DNA of 64,000 nucleotides from Lumnitzera littorea. Its lineage: Eukaryota > Streptophyta > Magnoliopsida > Myrtales > Combretaceae. Shown here in pieces: positions 1 through 12,715 of the stretch (position 1 is its first letter; every line of letters starts with the position of its first letter). Position numbers and translations under genes: made by a program. The notes below the pieces were generated by a model. It saw only the letters and a list, made by a program, of their open reading frames with translations. It did no database searches and was not told the origin of the DNA. The stretch is taken from assembly GCA_024138015.1 (NCBI GenBank), contig JAMXBB010000011.1, forward strand, positions 80,980,051-81,044,050, given 5' to 3'.

Positions 1-2265
1 TTAATAGAATGCCCCCTAAAGTTCTGAATTTTCGAACTCATCTAAATGTTGTTTGTGAGCCATTTCCTCATACACACATATTTTGCTCTTTGCCACCCAA
101 AGTTTTTGGATGTGCTGTCATTGTTTTTGATCACTCTCTCAACAAACATAAATTATAAGGGAGAGCTCTTAAGTGTGTCTTCATTGGATATAATTCTGTT
201 CAAAAAGGATACAGATGCTATCATCCTTCTACAAAGCGGGTTATTTATCCTCTGCTGTAGTATTCTTTGAACATGAATTGTATTACAAAGCTTCGAGCTC
301 AAGGGAAGTTGAGAACTCTAGTGATAAGATTTGTCTACCTTCTATACCCAATACACCGAGTCAAAAGCCATAATCATATGGAAGCACCAAAACTGAAACA
401 TCTAGTAGCAAAAGAAACATTGAAATGGTTGATGATATCCGGCAGGAACAGCAGACTGATGAGATTGTTCAAGCTTTGAGACCTGATTCAGAGTTGAAAG
501 TCTATATGAGAAGGCCTAAATTGCATCAAAATTGCCAATCATCAAGTCCTGAAGTAAGGTCCAAAGCTGAGAAAGATTATGTTCAGAATCGGAATAGTAC
601 ATTGGATTAGATTCATGCCATGACAGATGCTCCTAGAACCAGCAGTGATACATCAGATTAGATTTATACCATGATAGATGTTCCTAGAGCCAGCAGTGAT
701 TTAGATCTTCCTATAGCTCTTCAGAAGGAGAGAACAACATGTGCCAGGTACCCCATATCCAATTATATGACATATACTTGATTATCTCCTGCCTTCAAAG
801 TGTTTGTTGCTCGTATAGACAATGAAAGTATTCCTAGAAACATCAAAGAAGCGATGTTGGATGAGAGGTGGAAGGAAGCTGTACTTGAAAAGCATAAAAA
901 TTACACTTGGAAAGTGTGTGATTTACCTAATGGAAAGAAGGCAGTGGGTTGCAGATTGTATTCAGTATTAAGCACATATCTGATGGAAGTGTAGGGCAGT
1001 ACAAAGCTCGATTGGTTGCAAAAGGATATACTGAGACTTATGGTCTTGACTATGAAGAGACATTTGCTCCTGTGGCAAAATTAAATTCCATTAGAGTTGT
1101 ATCATTACTGGTTGCGAATCTTGATTGGCCTCTCTACCAACTGAATGTAATGGAGAGCTAAATAAAGAAATATAAATGCAACTTCCTCTAGGATTTCAAT
1201 CAGAAGGTGATCAAGGTAAGGTGTGCAGACTAAAGAAGTCTCTATATGGGTTGAAATAATCATCAAGTTAGGGAAAGATGATCGAAAATAGATTCTCATT
1301 GTTTATGTGGATGACATCATTATTACCGGGGATGATCTAGGAGAAATGGGATCTAAGAAGAAAAATCAAAGAAAGGTTTGAGATAAAGGAGCTTAGTCAT
1401 ATGAAGTATTTTATGGGCATGGAAATTGCTAAAACTAGAAAGGGAATCTTCATAAGTTAAAGGAAGTACATACTAGATCTTCTGAAAGAGATTGGAAAGC
1501 TTGGATGTAAGCTTATGAATATCCCATTACCACAATATTGGAAGAATTGGTCAAGAGATAATGATACACCTGCTGATAGAAAAAAATATCAGAGATTGAT
1601 GGGGAGCCTGATTTACCTTTCATTATCACGGCTAGACCTTACTTTTGCAATAAGCACGGTAAGCTAGTGGACGCATACACTTGCCAAACATCCTTTAGAT
1701 GTTGTACATCGCATATTAAGATACTTAAAAGGTACACCAGGGAAAGGAGTTTTCATTAAAAAAGTCAGAATGTTGTGATTTGATGGCATATGTTGACGCT
1801 GATTGGGGAAGTGATAAATTAGATTGCAAATCTATGACAAGATTCCGTACTAAGGTATGAGGAAATTTAGTCACATGGAGAAGTAAGAAACAATCAGTTG
1901 CCGCAAGAAGTAGTGTTGAAGCAAAGTTTCGAGCAATTGCACAAGGATTATGTGAAATTATATGGCTACAGAGGCTATTGACAAATTTGTAGATGAAATG
2001 GAACCCACAACTCTGTATTGTGATAGTAAATCAACCACAAGTGTTGTTAAAAGTTTAGTTCAACATGATCGGATGAAACATGTGTGAATTGATAGAAATT
2101 TTATAAAAACTGAAATTAACATAGGTGAAATTAAATTAAATTACATTCCTTCAAGAAGCCAAGAAACCGACATTTTGACCAAAGCCTTTGGAAGGCAACC
2201 ATTCATGGAGTTACTTTCCAAGCTAAGAATGATTGATATCTATTTCTTAGCTTGGGGAAAGAGGG
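1..2265 (+). pseudogene. Decayed Ty1/copia polyprotein (integrase end, reverse transcriptase, RNase H)
   Basis: Plus-strand translation gives copia polyprotein pieces in the normal order, broken by stops and frameshifts. The integrase C-terminal region comes first (around 10-250, with readable pieces such as PPKVFG and KGYRCYHPS). The reverse transcriptase start follows (around 990-1150, with KARLVAKGY and ETFAPVAK). Next are the catalytic YVDD box (about 1300-1320) and RNase H with its AYVDADWG and SKKQSVAARSS stretches (about 1785-1920). The C-terminal tail ends near 2265. Between the RT text LYGLK (about 1250) and YVDD, roughly 40 residues usual in copia RT are missing, so there is an internal deletion. 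The left part of the element lies outside the window. It is a dead copy. Family assignment is firm; lineage (perhaps Ale/Retrofit) is a guess. Confidence 0.9.
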
Positions 2266-2519
2266 AAGAGGGGTAGGAAAGTATTTTAAGAATGTAAAAT
2301 TGTATAGCATCATATTTATATGTGTTAATATGGTCAAAGTATGTATTACTAAGAAGTTATATTAGAATAGTTAAAATATTTGACCATTTGTAATTATTAT
2401 GTTTAAGCTCATATATATATATATGTATGTATGTATGTATATGTACATATGTAAACAAGAGCTCTCAATATTGAAGAATAATACATTGTGATGTTTCATT
2501 CTATTTTGTTTCTTCTTCA
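2266..2519 (+). mobile_element. Probable 3' LTR of the copia remnant
   Basis: Directly after the polyprotein tail is a purine-rich tract (about 2253-2275) that fits a degraded polypurine tract. It is followed by about 250 AT-rich bases with a TA/GTAT microsatellite (about 2409-2440), ending near a CTTCTTCA. Position and length fit a short copia LTR. Without the 5' LTR in the window the borders are approximate. Confidence 0.5.
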
Positions 2520-2751
2520 GAGATGAAGAAATGAGAGGCAACGCTTGGAAGCTCCAAGCTTATTAGTGGAGCTTAGCTAATTGAAATGTTAGACTCTTCT
2601 CTGACAGAAACCTATTACTAAAATGATGTAAGTAATGATCTCAGTGGATTGCATATGACATTATGCACCCATGGTTTGGATTTGGTGAATTTTGTAATAT
2701 CTGTCTATTTCTGTGATTTTGAATAGAGAGATTTGGAAAATTATTTTTTTT
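2520..2751. other. Unassigned junction between copia LTR and truncated ABCC copy
   Basis: About 230 bases with no recognisable coding capacity, ending in a T-run followed by an A-run (about 2743-2766) and a CAA repeat. This is where homology to the full-length ABCC gene stops. It may be flanking DNA or a short insertion that came in with the copia element. Confidence 0.4.
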
Positions 2752-5700
2752 TTAAAAAAAAAAAAACAACAACAACAAAAAAGGAAAAATAGAGAAATGA
2801 ATGAGTTCTCTTACTTGCAAAGGTATCATGAAAGCAAGCATTAGAGATCCAAGAAGTGAAGCCACTCCAAGTTGCTGGTATAAAAGAACTATGGCAATTA
2901 CAATACGAAATGGAGCTGACCACAAGTTGTGAAGTTGTTGGCATAATTGCTGAAAGAATGCCAAGGAGCACATTAAATACTCTTTGGAGTAAGAAGGAAG
3001 ATTTTATATCTAACTCAAATGCTTAATAAGTATTGATGAACTCACCTGAAGTGCATTAGCATCGGTAGTCATCATGTTGGTTATCTTTCCAGATGTAAAT
3101 TTCTTCCTATCCTCATGAGTGAGTCTTAGAGACTTACGAAAAATGGCAGCAACCTAAGATTAGAACAAGTAACATCACATAATTTAATTTGCAACATGCT
3201 ATATAGTAATCTTATTTTTATATTAGGCAAAAATCTCCCATGCCAGATTTGAAGTTAAAAGTCAAAACACTGATGAGGCTGTACGATCTTTTATGCAGTG
3301 TTCTACACAAGAATCGGGGGTAAATTTATAGTGAGATGGCTTTACCAAAGTGGATCTCAGCCTGAATCCTGTACGCATTGCATTCTGAAAATACTGGGAA
3401 TCACAAAGCACGCCAAATGACTGAAAAAAAATGAATTAGTAGTTAGTGCAAATTACCAATAGAGCTCCTTTCCAATTTATTCCTGCATGCATTATCTTCA
3501 ATGAAGAAGCACTCAATGAAAGGAAAAGACTAAGTTGACAGAAAAAGAAATAAAGACATGGTCATACCGCACCAAGGAACATCCCAAAGGCATAGAGGCA
3601 ACCAATCCATGCTGGATCACCTTGCTGCATTGACTGCAGGGCATGATCTCACAGTTGAGCAAAGGACAGCAGAAGTAAGACATAAATCCATTATAAGCTT
3701 CTCTCCAATAATATTATATAAGTGTTCCTAGAGGGTCCGTATCCAACCATATTTTTTCAATGTCTTTGGGGAACAGACTAGTCAAAAGATCATATGTACT
3801 GATATGAAGCCAGATGTATGGATCATGGAGAGATTATGGAGCAAACAGAATCATGTAGGAAATATTAGTATACTGCAAAAAGACATCATATAAAAACCAG
3901 CATTGTAATAAGAGAAATAGGATGGTGCATCATTGATTAGCCAAAGTGTTGGGAAAACTCACATTCAATAAATAGTTCAGTAATAATGGCCCCGTAAACT
4001 GGGAAAGATCACTGCCGATCTATACAATGTTTAAGAAAAGATAGTCAATAAGCTTGCAGATAGAGTCATACGTAAGATGTATATCATATATTTACTAATT
4101 AGTACTCAGACGCTTTAAAATGAATTTATATGAGAGATGAAAATGGAGAGATACAAAGTCCAATACCTTGAAGAGGCCTGCCAACCAAAACCTGTAGAAG
4201 CATTTCAAAGCAAGAAATGTCAGCTCAACAATGACAATCCATGTTCAGAACTTAAGATTAGTTTGCATTCTAAAAGAAAAAGTAAAAAGAAAAAAAAAAA
4301 AACAGAGAAGAAAATGGTGTTTTTATATTTTGCTAACAAATACCTTGCTCCAAGGCTGTTATTTAAAGCTCTAACAAGCAAGGGTTTGGGCCTTTTAGAT
4401 TCTTCAACCCAGCATGAATTAAACCTGGAAATTCCATAATGCTTTAGTCTCTACTCCGTTAAGAAGCAAAATAATGCTCTTGTATGCGAGCAAAAATGTG
4501 ATCAGGAGTAGATAAAAACCAAAAGGGTGCACGCAAACCTCGTTATCAATGTCCCAGTCTGATCCCAAGTATCTAATTTCCAGACATCTTTTTCAGTCAT
4601 AGGTCTTTTATATCCTAGTTGCATGAGTGGGGTCATCCATCCAAAGGATATTCCTATCCATGGAAGAACAAACATTAAATATAAAGCTATGCATGACCAA
4701 ATGAAATTCTGTAAGGCTTCATGTGCCTAAATGGAAAACGCTGAAAGTTTGCTTAGTTTTCCATGGACCATAAAAAATTTCTTCCAAGAGAGGATAATCT
4801 AAATGGAATCCCGTTTCTGAAATTATTGTCATGAAAATGATGGAAGGTGAAAAATACTCACTGGAGAATATGTTGGCATGCCTTTCAGGACAAATTAGCT
4901 CTTCTCCTGGAAGAGCTTCATAGCCTGTATTCTCAAGTGACTCCAACTGAATCATGCTATAACCAGGATGAGGATCCAGATTGGGAACATAGACAAAGCA
5001 AAGAACTCCAAAAAGAACCTGCATCATAAGAAGCCAAAAATCGTTATGCAATCAATACTTCAGCCCTTTTCCCCACTACCAACTAGTTAGATCCGAACTA
5101 TATATATATCAAATATTCATTGACTAAAAGAGCAAATAAATGATTTATTGTAACTTGTGTAGGAGAGCTGAAAAGACATTAAGAAGGAAACAAACCTGGC
5201 AGAAAACTGTGCTACCATACAAATACAGGGCACACCTGTTGAATTAACATGGAGTTGATTAAAAAAAAAAAATAGTATTTGACTAAATTGTTTTCAACAA
5301 ATTATGTTAGCAATGACATTAAAACACCAAATTTCTAATGTTAGTCACACTAATCATATTTTTCAAATGATTTGTAGTTGCATGTGGACTAATCTCTTGA
5401 TTTGATCACTTCACTAACTTTTTACAAATGGTACCAATCCATTAGGCTCATGATTAAAGCACTTGATACCAATCCCAATTCTACTATTTACAAAGAAATT
5501 AGAAAAAGAAAAAAAAAATATCACTTCCTTTTTGAATGTAGGTATAACCCTATCTCCTTGGAATAATATACATACTGTAATATGATATTTGCATTTTCTA
5601 CATTAAGCACATTAACATAGAGACAAGGCGCAGATGCCAAAATGAGTAATAGTTGGCTACTGAGATTAAATTAACATATTCACTTCTAAAGAAGGAACTA

Positions 5701-6836
5701 TACTTCAGTTTGAGCATGTTTTGTCTGAAAAGTATACATGGGTGGGATTATTTTCCTTTGGGAGTACTTCCTTCCTAACAGGTTACAGGATCAAGAGAGT
5801 GTGTTTTTGTCAATAAAAGTACTGGTTAATCAATGGAAAACAAACCTGTCATAATAGTCTCTCATGGAGAAAATATAAGGGAGCATCACAGCTTCCCCCA
5901 CTAGAACATAGATTACTCCTAATCTGACATACCATCTGAACTCATGGATGTAAACACGTGTTTCAATACCAATCATGATTAGCATGAAACACCAAGCCAG
6001 AGCCTTTATGATCAAAGAAACTACCTGCAGGACAAGCAAGATTCCTAAATATCGAGCAAAACATAAAAGGAACGTACTAACAAGTAAAAGCAAATTCATC
6101 TTTATTTGGAGCAAGCAAGTTTTATTGTTCACAAAATATATGTTGACATTAGGCCAATCCAAAAAGTCATAATGGAATTACACATGAAAATTCATCATGT
6201 GATCTATTTATATACAAGAATTAACGCAGACAACAACAGCGGATTGCAACTTCACAAGTATGATGCAAAACAAGTAAATATCATGTCCAAGTGATATACA
6301 GTATTTTGCTACTTGTATCAAATCTTTTTCAATAAGCCATCTGATCGCATCTCATGAACATAGTAGGGTAAACAAAATCCAGCTCACATCTTCGTAATGA
6401 AAATACAACAGGGCTACATAAAAACTCGAAGTACTCCAAAAGAAGCATAAACATGATCAAATGCAAACAGGACATGCACGAAAATTGTGAAACAATTTGT
6501 TACCTCAAATGGAGGAAGGCTAGTCTGACCATCCAGGTTAAAAAGGGATATATCCATCACCAACCTGAACAAAGGCTCAGCAAAACATACTGTGGCCAAC
6601 ATTCCCAGAATATAGTTATACCGGCTGGACCGCAGTCTATACCTCTGGACTTTGAAATTTTTCTTGATCAACCATATCCTATAACAGCACAATCCCAAAA
6701 GGACCAAGTGAGAAATTCCAGTGACCAGAGAATCAATGGTACAAGGTGTATATGCACCAAAAGCACTATACACAATTCTTTCCCAAACCCCATTTGCCAT
6801 GGGACTGCAGTACCAATCCAAGGGCTTAAAAGCCAT
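2752..6836 (-). pseudogene. 3'-truncated tandem copy of ABCC2-type transporter (exons 1-12 only)
   Basis: This is a minus-strand paralogue of the gene at 25511-36303. Exons: 6504-6836, 5846-6024, 5196-5235, 4862-5018, 4539-4653, 4344-4424, 4167-4191, 3963-4019, 3568-3633, 3346-3420, 3046-3153, 2815-2949. Each has exactly the length of its counterpart, all introns keep GT-AG, and the join is 457 codons without a stop. Exon 1 is about 84% identical in protein to the other copy. It encodes TMD0 and the first part of TMD1 but no nucleotide-binding domain. Exon 12 still has its donor (GTAAG). Read-through adds 20 residues (a Leu/Phe-rich run) to a TAA at 2752-2754. The rest of the gene is absent. 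It is therefore non-functional as a transporter, although a half-molecule could still be made. A conserved AG acceptor at about 6960 suggests a 5'-UTR intron, as in the other copy. Confidence 0.9.
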
Positions 6837-8750
6837 ATTTTGACAAATTTTTGCTTGCAACTTCTTGTCACAGCACACTTATTATGAAACCAGATGCTCT
6901 TTTTCTGTTCATATACTACTAAGTATAGCCTGATTTTTTAAGCCGATCAGGTTACATTTCCTGCATTTAGCAGACTACCGTCAGACTGTTCATAAGTCAA
7001 ACAAAATCAGAATCTCACTGTCGTGATAAAATAGTATAAACAAGCGATAATTCAGGAAGGATAATCGATTCTTCCCCTGTTTTATTTTATTTTTTTTATT
7101 GGGGTGGGTAAGTAGAGATAAATTAAAATATAGATATATATGTATATATCACCATGTTTCTTTATTTCCATATATATTCATATTTACTTGGATGATATCA
7201 TATTTAGTATTATTTTATGCACAGAGTTGCTTTTCCATACACGAAAGTTTCCGCCTTTTAAGGAACGGTAAAGACTAGGAATAGCTATTCCTCCCTTATT
7301 CCTCCAAGACCAAGACAGAATAGCGGACAATACACCCTCCAACCACCGTAATAACTGGCGGCTCCTCCACCCCGCGATTTAACGTCGAGGATATTTCGTT
7401 GAGGAGGTGGCTCGGAGTTTTCAAGGTTTTGAGGAATAGGGCATTCCATGCCATGTTTATCGCTAAACAAGGCAGGATACTCCGGCATTACTATGCAGTT
7501 AAGCTGCAACCTTATTGATATGCAATTTATTGAAAAAACATCGCTTGACGCCATTAAGTCGGGTTGGCATGAAAAAATGGTTGGTTCGTTCAATCAAAGT
7601 CAACGTCCTACCAGCTGTTTACTTGCCCTTGATGACATAAGACTGAATTTCGAAATTGGACCGACAATACGATGATGTGGCGTTTAAACAAATAGAGAAA
7701 ATGAAGTCAACGTTCTGGCTTTCGATCGCAATTTGGATCGACCACTCAACATCCGAGTGATAGTTATTATTTGTAATACGAGATTCTAATGACACGTTAT
7801 CCATTTTAACGTGATCCATCTTGTACTTCATTTTACTATTAATTTTAATTTTTATAAATTTAAACCATTAAATTTATAATTTATTTAATAGTATAGATTT
7901 AAAAAAATATAAATTAAAAATAAGATAGATAATGAGATCGATATTACAAATTGCAAAAAATAAGAATCTTAGAAAAATTCACTTAGCTCTTCTAAGTTTT
8001 GGGTGCATATAATTCATATAAATATATATATTCTATAGATATATCTTCTATATTATTTAAATCAGAATATCCTAAATAATCGTCATCTTCTAAAATCATT
8101 ATTTAGTCCTTAATTTAATAATACATAATAACAAAATAAACTTTTATATTAACTACCAATTAATTTAATAAGGACATATTTATCAATGCAATAAAAATTA
8201 ATTATTATAATAAATTTCTAATAACCAATTTAATCTCATCAAACCACCACATTACTCATTTCCCATAATATGTACTAGAATTATTCCATTATTTACTCCT
8301 ATGTTTTTCCACATTACTCACTTTTCTTAATATTTCACTATATCATTGGTTATACATGATAGTTACATAAAAATATATATTCATTCTTTCTTAAAAAAGG
8401 ATTTTAAACATTAATTTTTGTATTCATAAAACGAGTCTAGGTATCCAGTAGTATTATTAAAGCCATAAAAATTTCTTTTCTTATATGTTTTAGGAAAATA
8501 AAATGATTAAATTTTATTACCTACTATACCGCTTATTATAAGATAAGGCAATTAATTAGGATATTTGGGTAAATATTTCTATGATAATGTTTTACTTATA
8601 CTCATGTTTTTTTTCACTAAAGTCAACTTTTACCCAAAATTTGTATTGTATAATTTTAGAAAGCTATACTTCTTTCAAATAATTATTATCTCTTATCTTT
8701 TAAACTAGTAGACTACATGGTAATCATAATTGTTAAAATTGTGAATCAAA
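6837..8750. other. Upstream region of the truncated ABCC copy, no gene seen
   Basis: Noncoding and AT-rich except for a GC-richer patch at about 7265-7470, which could hold the promoter or first noncoding exon of the truncated ABCC copy. That patch includes a perfect 16-bp palindrome, AGGAATAGCTATTCCT (7277-7292). From about 7840 to 8750 the sequence is very AT-rich and I see no element. Confidence 0.4.
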
Positions 8751-9399
8751 TACATGATTTTTCGAATTTATAATTTTATGATTTTTTTTTATTTTAGGCT
8801 AAAGGGAGGCCTAACCCACTCTATTCACACAAAACCTTATGCTTCTCTAATATTCCTTCACACTATTGATCAAAAGGTACGTTCTTATCTCTCTCTCTAC
8901 ATTTCTTTCCTTTACCTAGTCTCAACAACTAAGGTTTCAATTTCCATGGCGAAATCAATTAAATTTTTAACAAAATTTATCATATTTACTATGCATAAAT
9001 TGTGATCTATATGTTCGTAATAATTTCTTGTAGATCTCTTTACTTGAATCAAAACTAACTTAGGTTTAGTTATTGTTTCTTGTTGAGGTTGATGGAAAGG
9101 AAAAGAAAGGAACAAAGAAGAAAGGATAGATGGGTTCTAGTCTTTAAGTGCCAAAATATTCCTATAGGAAATTTTTTTAGGATAAAAGTTTCCCCCATTG
9201 ATCTATCTTTTCAATTTATATTTTTTGTTTGTGATCCCATTACAAACTTTGTACACATGTATTTAGTTTTGCAAGAAACAATTACAACCAACTCATGTCT
9301 ATTTGTAACTCACTATATCCAGTAGTCAAATGCAATCTTTTAAATACTTTAGTACCTTGTGCATTGTCTTTTGCCTGTCCTCCCTTACTAATGTCTCCA
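8751..9399 (-). mobile_element. Possible 3' LTR/flank of the decayed gypsy element
   Basis: On the minus strand the gypsy pol remnant ends at about 9400 with a purine-rich tract (about 9410-9420), the expected place for a polypurine tract and 3' LTR. The following 400-650 bases are AT-rich with TATA-like sequence and carry no gene. The matching 5' LTR was not found, so this is inference from position only. Confidence 0.3.
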
Positions 9400-10192
9400 T
9401 ATCAAATTCCTCCCCTCTTGGAAAAATGACCTTATCTAAGGTCAAACAATAAGAAATCTCTTCTGAATTCTTTAGTGTCTACCTATGTAGCATCCTCTAT
9501 ATGTAAAGATTCTCGTTAGATCAAAAGTTAGAGAAATAGCAACTTATTGCTTGATAATCTTTCTTGAATCCAAAATTGCCATAGGTTTCACCCACAACTT
9601 TCTTCTAGTAGTAGAGATTGAGGAAACTGATCACTACAGCTTTCTTCAATAAAGAAATATGAAATATAGGGTGAATTTTTTAACCTTCCAACAACTCCAA
9701 TTTCTAGGCCATCTATCCAATCCATGCTACAACTTTGAAAGGGCCTAAATACCTCTCAACCAATTTGTAAAAAAGTCCATTGGCTACAGATGTTTGCCTC
9801 TAAGGTTGTAACTTTACATAGGCAAAGTACCTTACTTGTAACCCCTTGTTTGATTTGTGTCTATCAACCAATACTTTCATGTGTTGTTGACCATTTTGAA
9901 AATTTTGTATCAATGTACACAATATATCATCTCGAGTGTTCAATTCATGATCTACTTCTTCTACCATAAAAATATTTGGAACATAATCTAGTATTTAGGA
10001 GGTAAACAACCATATAAAGCTTCAAATGGTGTCATTTAGGCACTTATATGGTGGCTTGTATTAAAGTAGAATTATGCTTATGCTAAAAACTTCCATTAAG
10101 TTAGACAATTCATTGTAAATGATCTAAGATACTATTCTAAGCATTTGTTGAAACTTCAGATTGGTCATCTATTTGAGGATGATATGTAAAAC
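9400..10192 (-). pseudogene. Ty3/gypsy integrase C-terminal and chromo-adjacent region, decayed
   Basis: Minus-strand translation (with stops and shifts) shows the standard gypsy order. First is the integrase core end with TYHPQ (next to 10192) and the tryptophan/leucine region. Then come the H.S..G linker area and the GPFKVVAWIG block (about 9735), followed by IHPIFHISLLKKA (about 9665) and a tail near 9400. The upstream part of the same integrase resumes at 11354, beyond the inserted LTR B. The element is dead. Confidence 0.8.
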
Positions 10193-11353
10193 TTGTCGTA
10201 CCTCGAAAAGATGAAGTTGTAATAGTCTCAACGTGTGAGCCATCCTAAGATAGAAACCGTTCTTATAGCTATTATCTTAGACCTAGTTCACAAAAAGCGT
10301 ACTCGACTCTATCTCTATCTCTTTAAAGTGTTCAATTCGATATCTATTTGATATTAATCTGTGGATTAATCCTTTAAAATAATTTGTTAAAAATAAATTT
10401 GTAATTTAACCTTATAAAAAAGTAGTAGTAAATCTTACAGGTACTTGTCGTTTCACATACAAACCAAAATATTGAAAATTACCAAGTTCTCTAAGAAGTC
10501 TTGTATAGTTTTCCTTAAAAAATAAAAAGTTAATATTAAGGACAATAACCAATCATCTCTTGTTGTGTCCTATTCCCCATCCCAATTTATTAGTGTTTTG
10601 GTGCTGGGTAAGTACTTGTAATTCAATCGAAACTTGTGAAACAAACTATAGGGGAATGAGCGGCAACTTACTCAATAAATTGGGCGAAGACAGAAGTATG
10701 CATTCAGCACATCACAAGTAAGGTTTTCAATTAAGTTGGTTAGATGCAATGCATGTACAAGCAAATATTATCATACGACGTTACCTGGTTAATTGTAAGA
10801 TTAGAGAAATTATGCTCACTCTAATCCTGGTTTAGGAGATTGATGTCACGCATTCGCTAATTGACACCAAACCAAAGCTTGTGCAATGGAGAACACCTTC
10901 CTCTCGTGACTACCTTTGAACTATGACTCCCAACTTTGCTGTGACCTCTTCTCCTGTCACTTAGTTTAGTTAAGGGTGGGGAAATGACCATTTTAGCTAT
11001 CTTCATCGAAGGAAGTTCGTATTTGGTCCAAGAATCCTAGCTATTACCTCTAGTGGGTTGCAATACATATCAGATTAGATATTAAGCCGAGTTTGAGTTA
11101 GTTTATTTTTAGAGTAATCAACCAAGCTCAACAATTCAAGCATAATAATATTTACAGAATAATTATATCATGGAGCTCAGCTCTCATAACAATAAATTGA
11201 AACCTAACCACAAATGCTGCATATAAAGTCTTAAGATATTCTGAAATAATATCAAAAAATGATGTGAAGTATTGATCCTACTTACCTGCTCAGATGCTCA
11301 CCATGGAAGACTCGAGTCGTCAACGATTTGATCATTGGGGAATCTTATATACA
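10193..11353 (-). mobile_element. Solo LTR B (1161 bp) inserted in the gypsy integrase
   Basis: On the minus strand it begins TGTATATAAG and ends GGTACGACA. It is flanked on both sides by the same six bases (TAAAAC on plus, 10187-10192 and 11354-11359), a target-site duplication. The integrase text on either side is contiguous once the LTR and one duplicate are ignored. No internal region is present, so this is a solo LTR left by recombination. Most of its length aligns by eye with the 3' 1.1 kb of LTR A (12725-13820), including the shared hairpin at 10799-10826. It lacks the extra 2 kb present in LTRs A and C. Confidence 0.85.
10799..10826 (-). other. LTR-family hairpin (copy B)
   Basis: Stem GATTAGAG/CTCTAATC is perfect, with a 12-nt loop that differs from copy A at several bases. 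Confidence 0.55.
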
Positions 11354-11440
11354 TAAAACCCAAATTTAGTTTTTATAATAGTTATGAAAACATTATGATT
11401 TTATCTAAAACAATTACATATATATATATATAAAGTATAT
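11354..11440 (-). pseudogene. Gypsy integrase core fragment upstream of LTR B
   Basis: Minus-strand reading gives VIVLDKIIMFS and then KLNLGF, matching the conserved gypsy integrase stretch around the second catalytic Asp (usually SDRDxxF) up to the YHPQ motif on the far side of LTR B. Two stops lie between. A TA microsatellite (about 11419-11432) disrupts the reading frame upstream. Confidence 0.7.
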
Positions 11441-11499
11441 TATCATTTTTCTTATATAATAATATACAATTTTATTATATAAGTCAAGGCAAGTTATTA

Positions 11500-11800
11500 A
11501 TTAATAATAATATACGTAATTATACTATTAAGTATAATATATTGTTTCGATCGTATCGAAACGTATTTTTAATTGGTTAAATCACGTTTTGACTACGTTA
11601 AGGTTATCGTAGTACATAAATTTGTAATATTATAGAGATATAGGTCATAATAATTTATTTAATAATATCTAACATACGTAGTTTTACTACTATTTATATT
11701 ATATCATTTCGATTATATCAAAACGTATTTACTATTGTTTTTATTACGTTTTAATTACGAAAAGATAATTGTAGGACGATATTTTTCGTGATATCACGGA
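11500..11800. repeat. Diverged tandem duplication, about 150-165 bp unit
   Basis: Two successive AT-rich blocks (about 11500-11640 and 11660-11800) share the same order of words. These include AATAATAT, TACGTA, a TTTCGAT..TATC.AAACGTATTT core and an ACGTTTT..TACG segment. They are clearly related but diverged. They lie between the gypsy core fragment and the leader of the LTR A element; their origin is unknown. Confidence 0.5.
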
Positions 11801-12703
11801 AAACATCTATCTTCTTACCTAAAGTGATTCAATTTTGGNCCATCAACGAGTACTACTATACCATCAATAGGATCTTCACTTACATGGATAGCTAATCATA
11901 TGATTAATTCAAACACTTAGCAAAATATAACTAACTAGTACATTGTATTCATCATTCAAATTTCTACCATATTTATCTTCCTATTCATTGAGTATCATTT
12001 TCCATTTGGTGATTCAGGACGCTATACTTCAATAGAAAAATTAGAAGTAATGATCATTCCCTATACTTTATCATTACTAAATTCCTCGATGCTATAATCA
12101 ATTGTAGCCTCATATACTGTACTCTCATACTGCATATAATCTTAATCTACTACAATTGATTCAGAAAAATATGATAGCCATCCCATAAACCTTTGGGGTT
12201 AATCCTCTAAAGATATATGATGTACTAGTCATACTAGTAGACTAGGGTATTTCTCTTCTATCGTTACTACACATATCTTACTGGCGTCGCTTGAGTTACA
12301 ATCTTTCACTTTCAAATCGTTCCTATTCCACAACTCATATCACATGATCCCTATTATGCTAAAACTCAGATTGATCACTGTTATGGTCCATAAATCTCAT
12401 CACTTCTTATCAATTTCCACAACTCCACTAACTAGTTCTCCATAATTCAATTCTGAATTAAATCAAAAATTCTTCTTCAGTTCTCTTGAATCACCTCAAC
12501 TATTTACTAATTTCTCCATATGATCCCATCACTAGAGCTAAATTTGATTAACGCCTATCTTAATGTAGTGTTATAGTCACTACCTATCTTATAATTTGTA
12601 GTACGTTACTTTAATATCCATTCGTTTCTACCCACTCTCAATGTACTCCTAAGATGTCTAAGTCTTTTAATTGTTTATTTCAAAGCGAGTTCAGTAAAAC
12701 TAC
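11801..12703 (-). mobile_element. Probable 5' leader/internal remnant of the LTR A element
   Basis: On the minus strand this follows the primer-binding site of LTR A, so it should be the untranslated leader and gag start of that element. I see no intact open frame and no gag or pol motif, so most of the internal region has been lost or has decayed. The single n (about 11839) is here. Confidence 0.4.
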
Positions 12704-12715
12704 GCTCTGATACCA
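12704..12715 (-). other. Primer-binding site, initiator tRNA-Met type
   Basis: Minus strand reads TGGTATCAGAGC nine bases after the LTR A terminus. This is the classic 12-nt complement of the 3' end of plant initiator tRNA-Met and shows that LTR A is a 5' LTR followed by internal sequence on the minus strand. Confidence 0.85.

Noticed and set aside
800..994. Independent small gene
   Set aside because: It is part of the decayed copia polyprotein.
2741..2971. Separate small minus-strand genes
   Set aside because: These are shadow frames of exon 12 and intron 12 of the truncated ABCC copy.
6453..6887. 144-codon plus-strand frame opposite ABCC exon 1
   Set aside because: Antisense shadow of a conserved exon; not supported by a family.
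7285..7593. 102-codon minus frame upstream of the truncated ABCC copy
   Set aside because: It lies in a GC-richer upstream patch with no recognisable domain, and its frame does not join exon 1.
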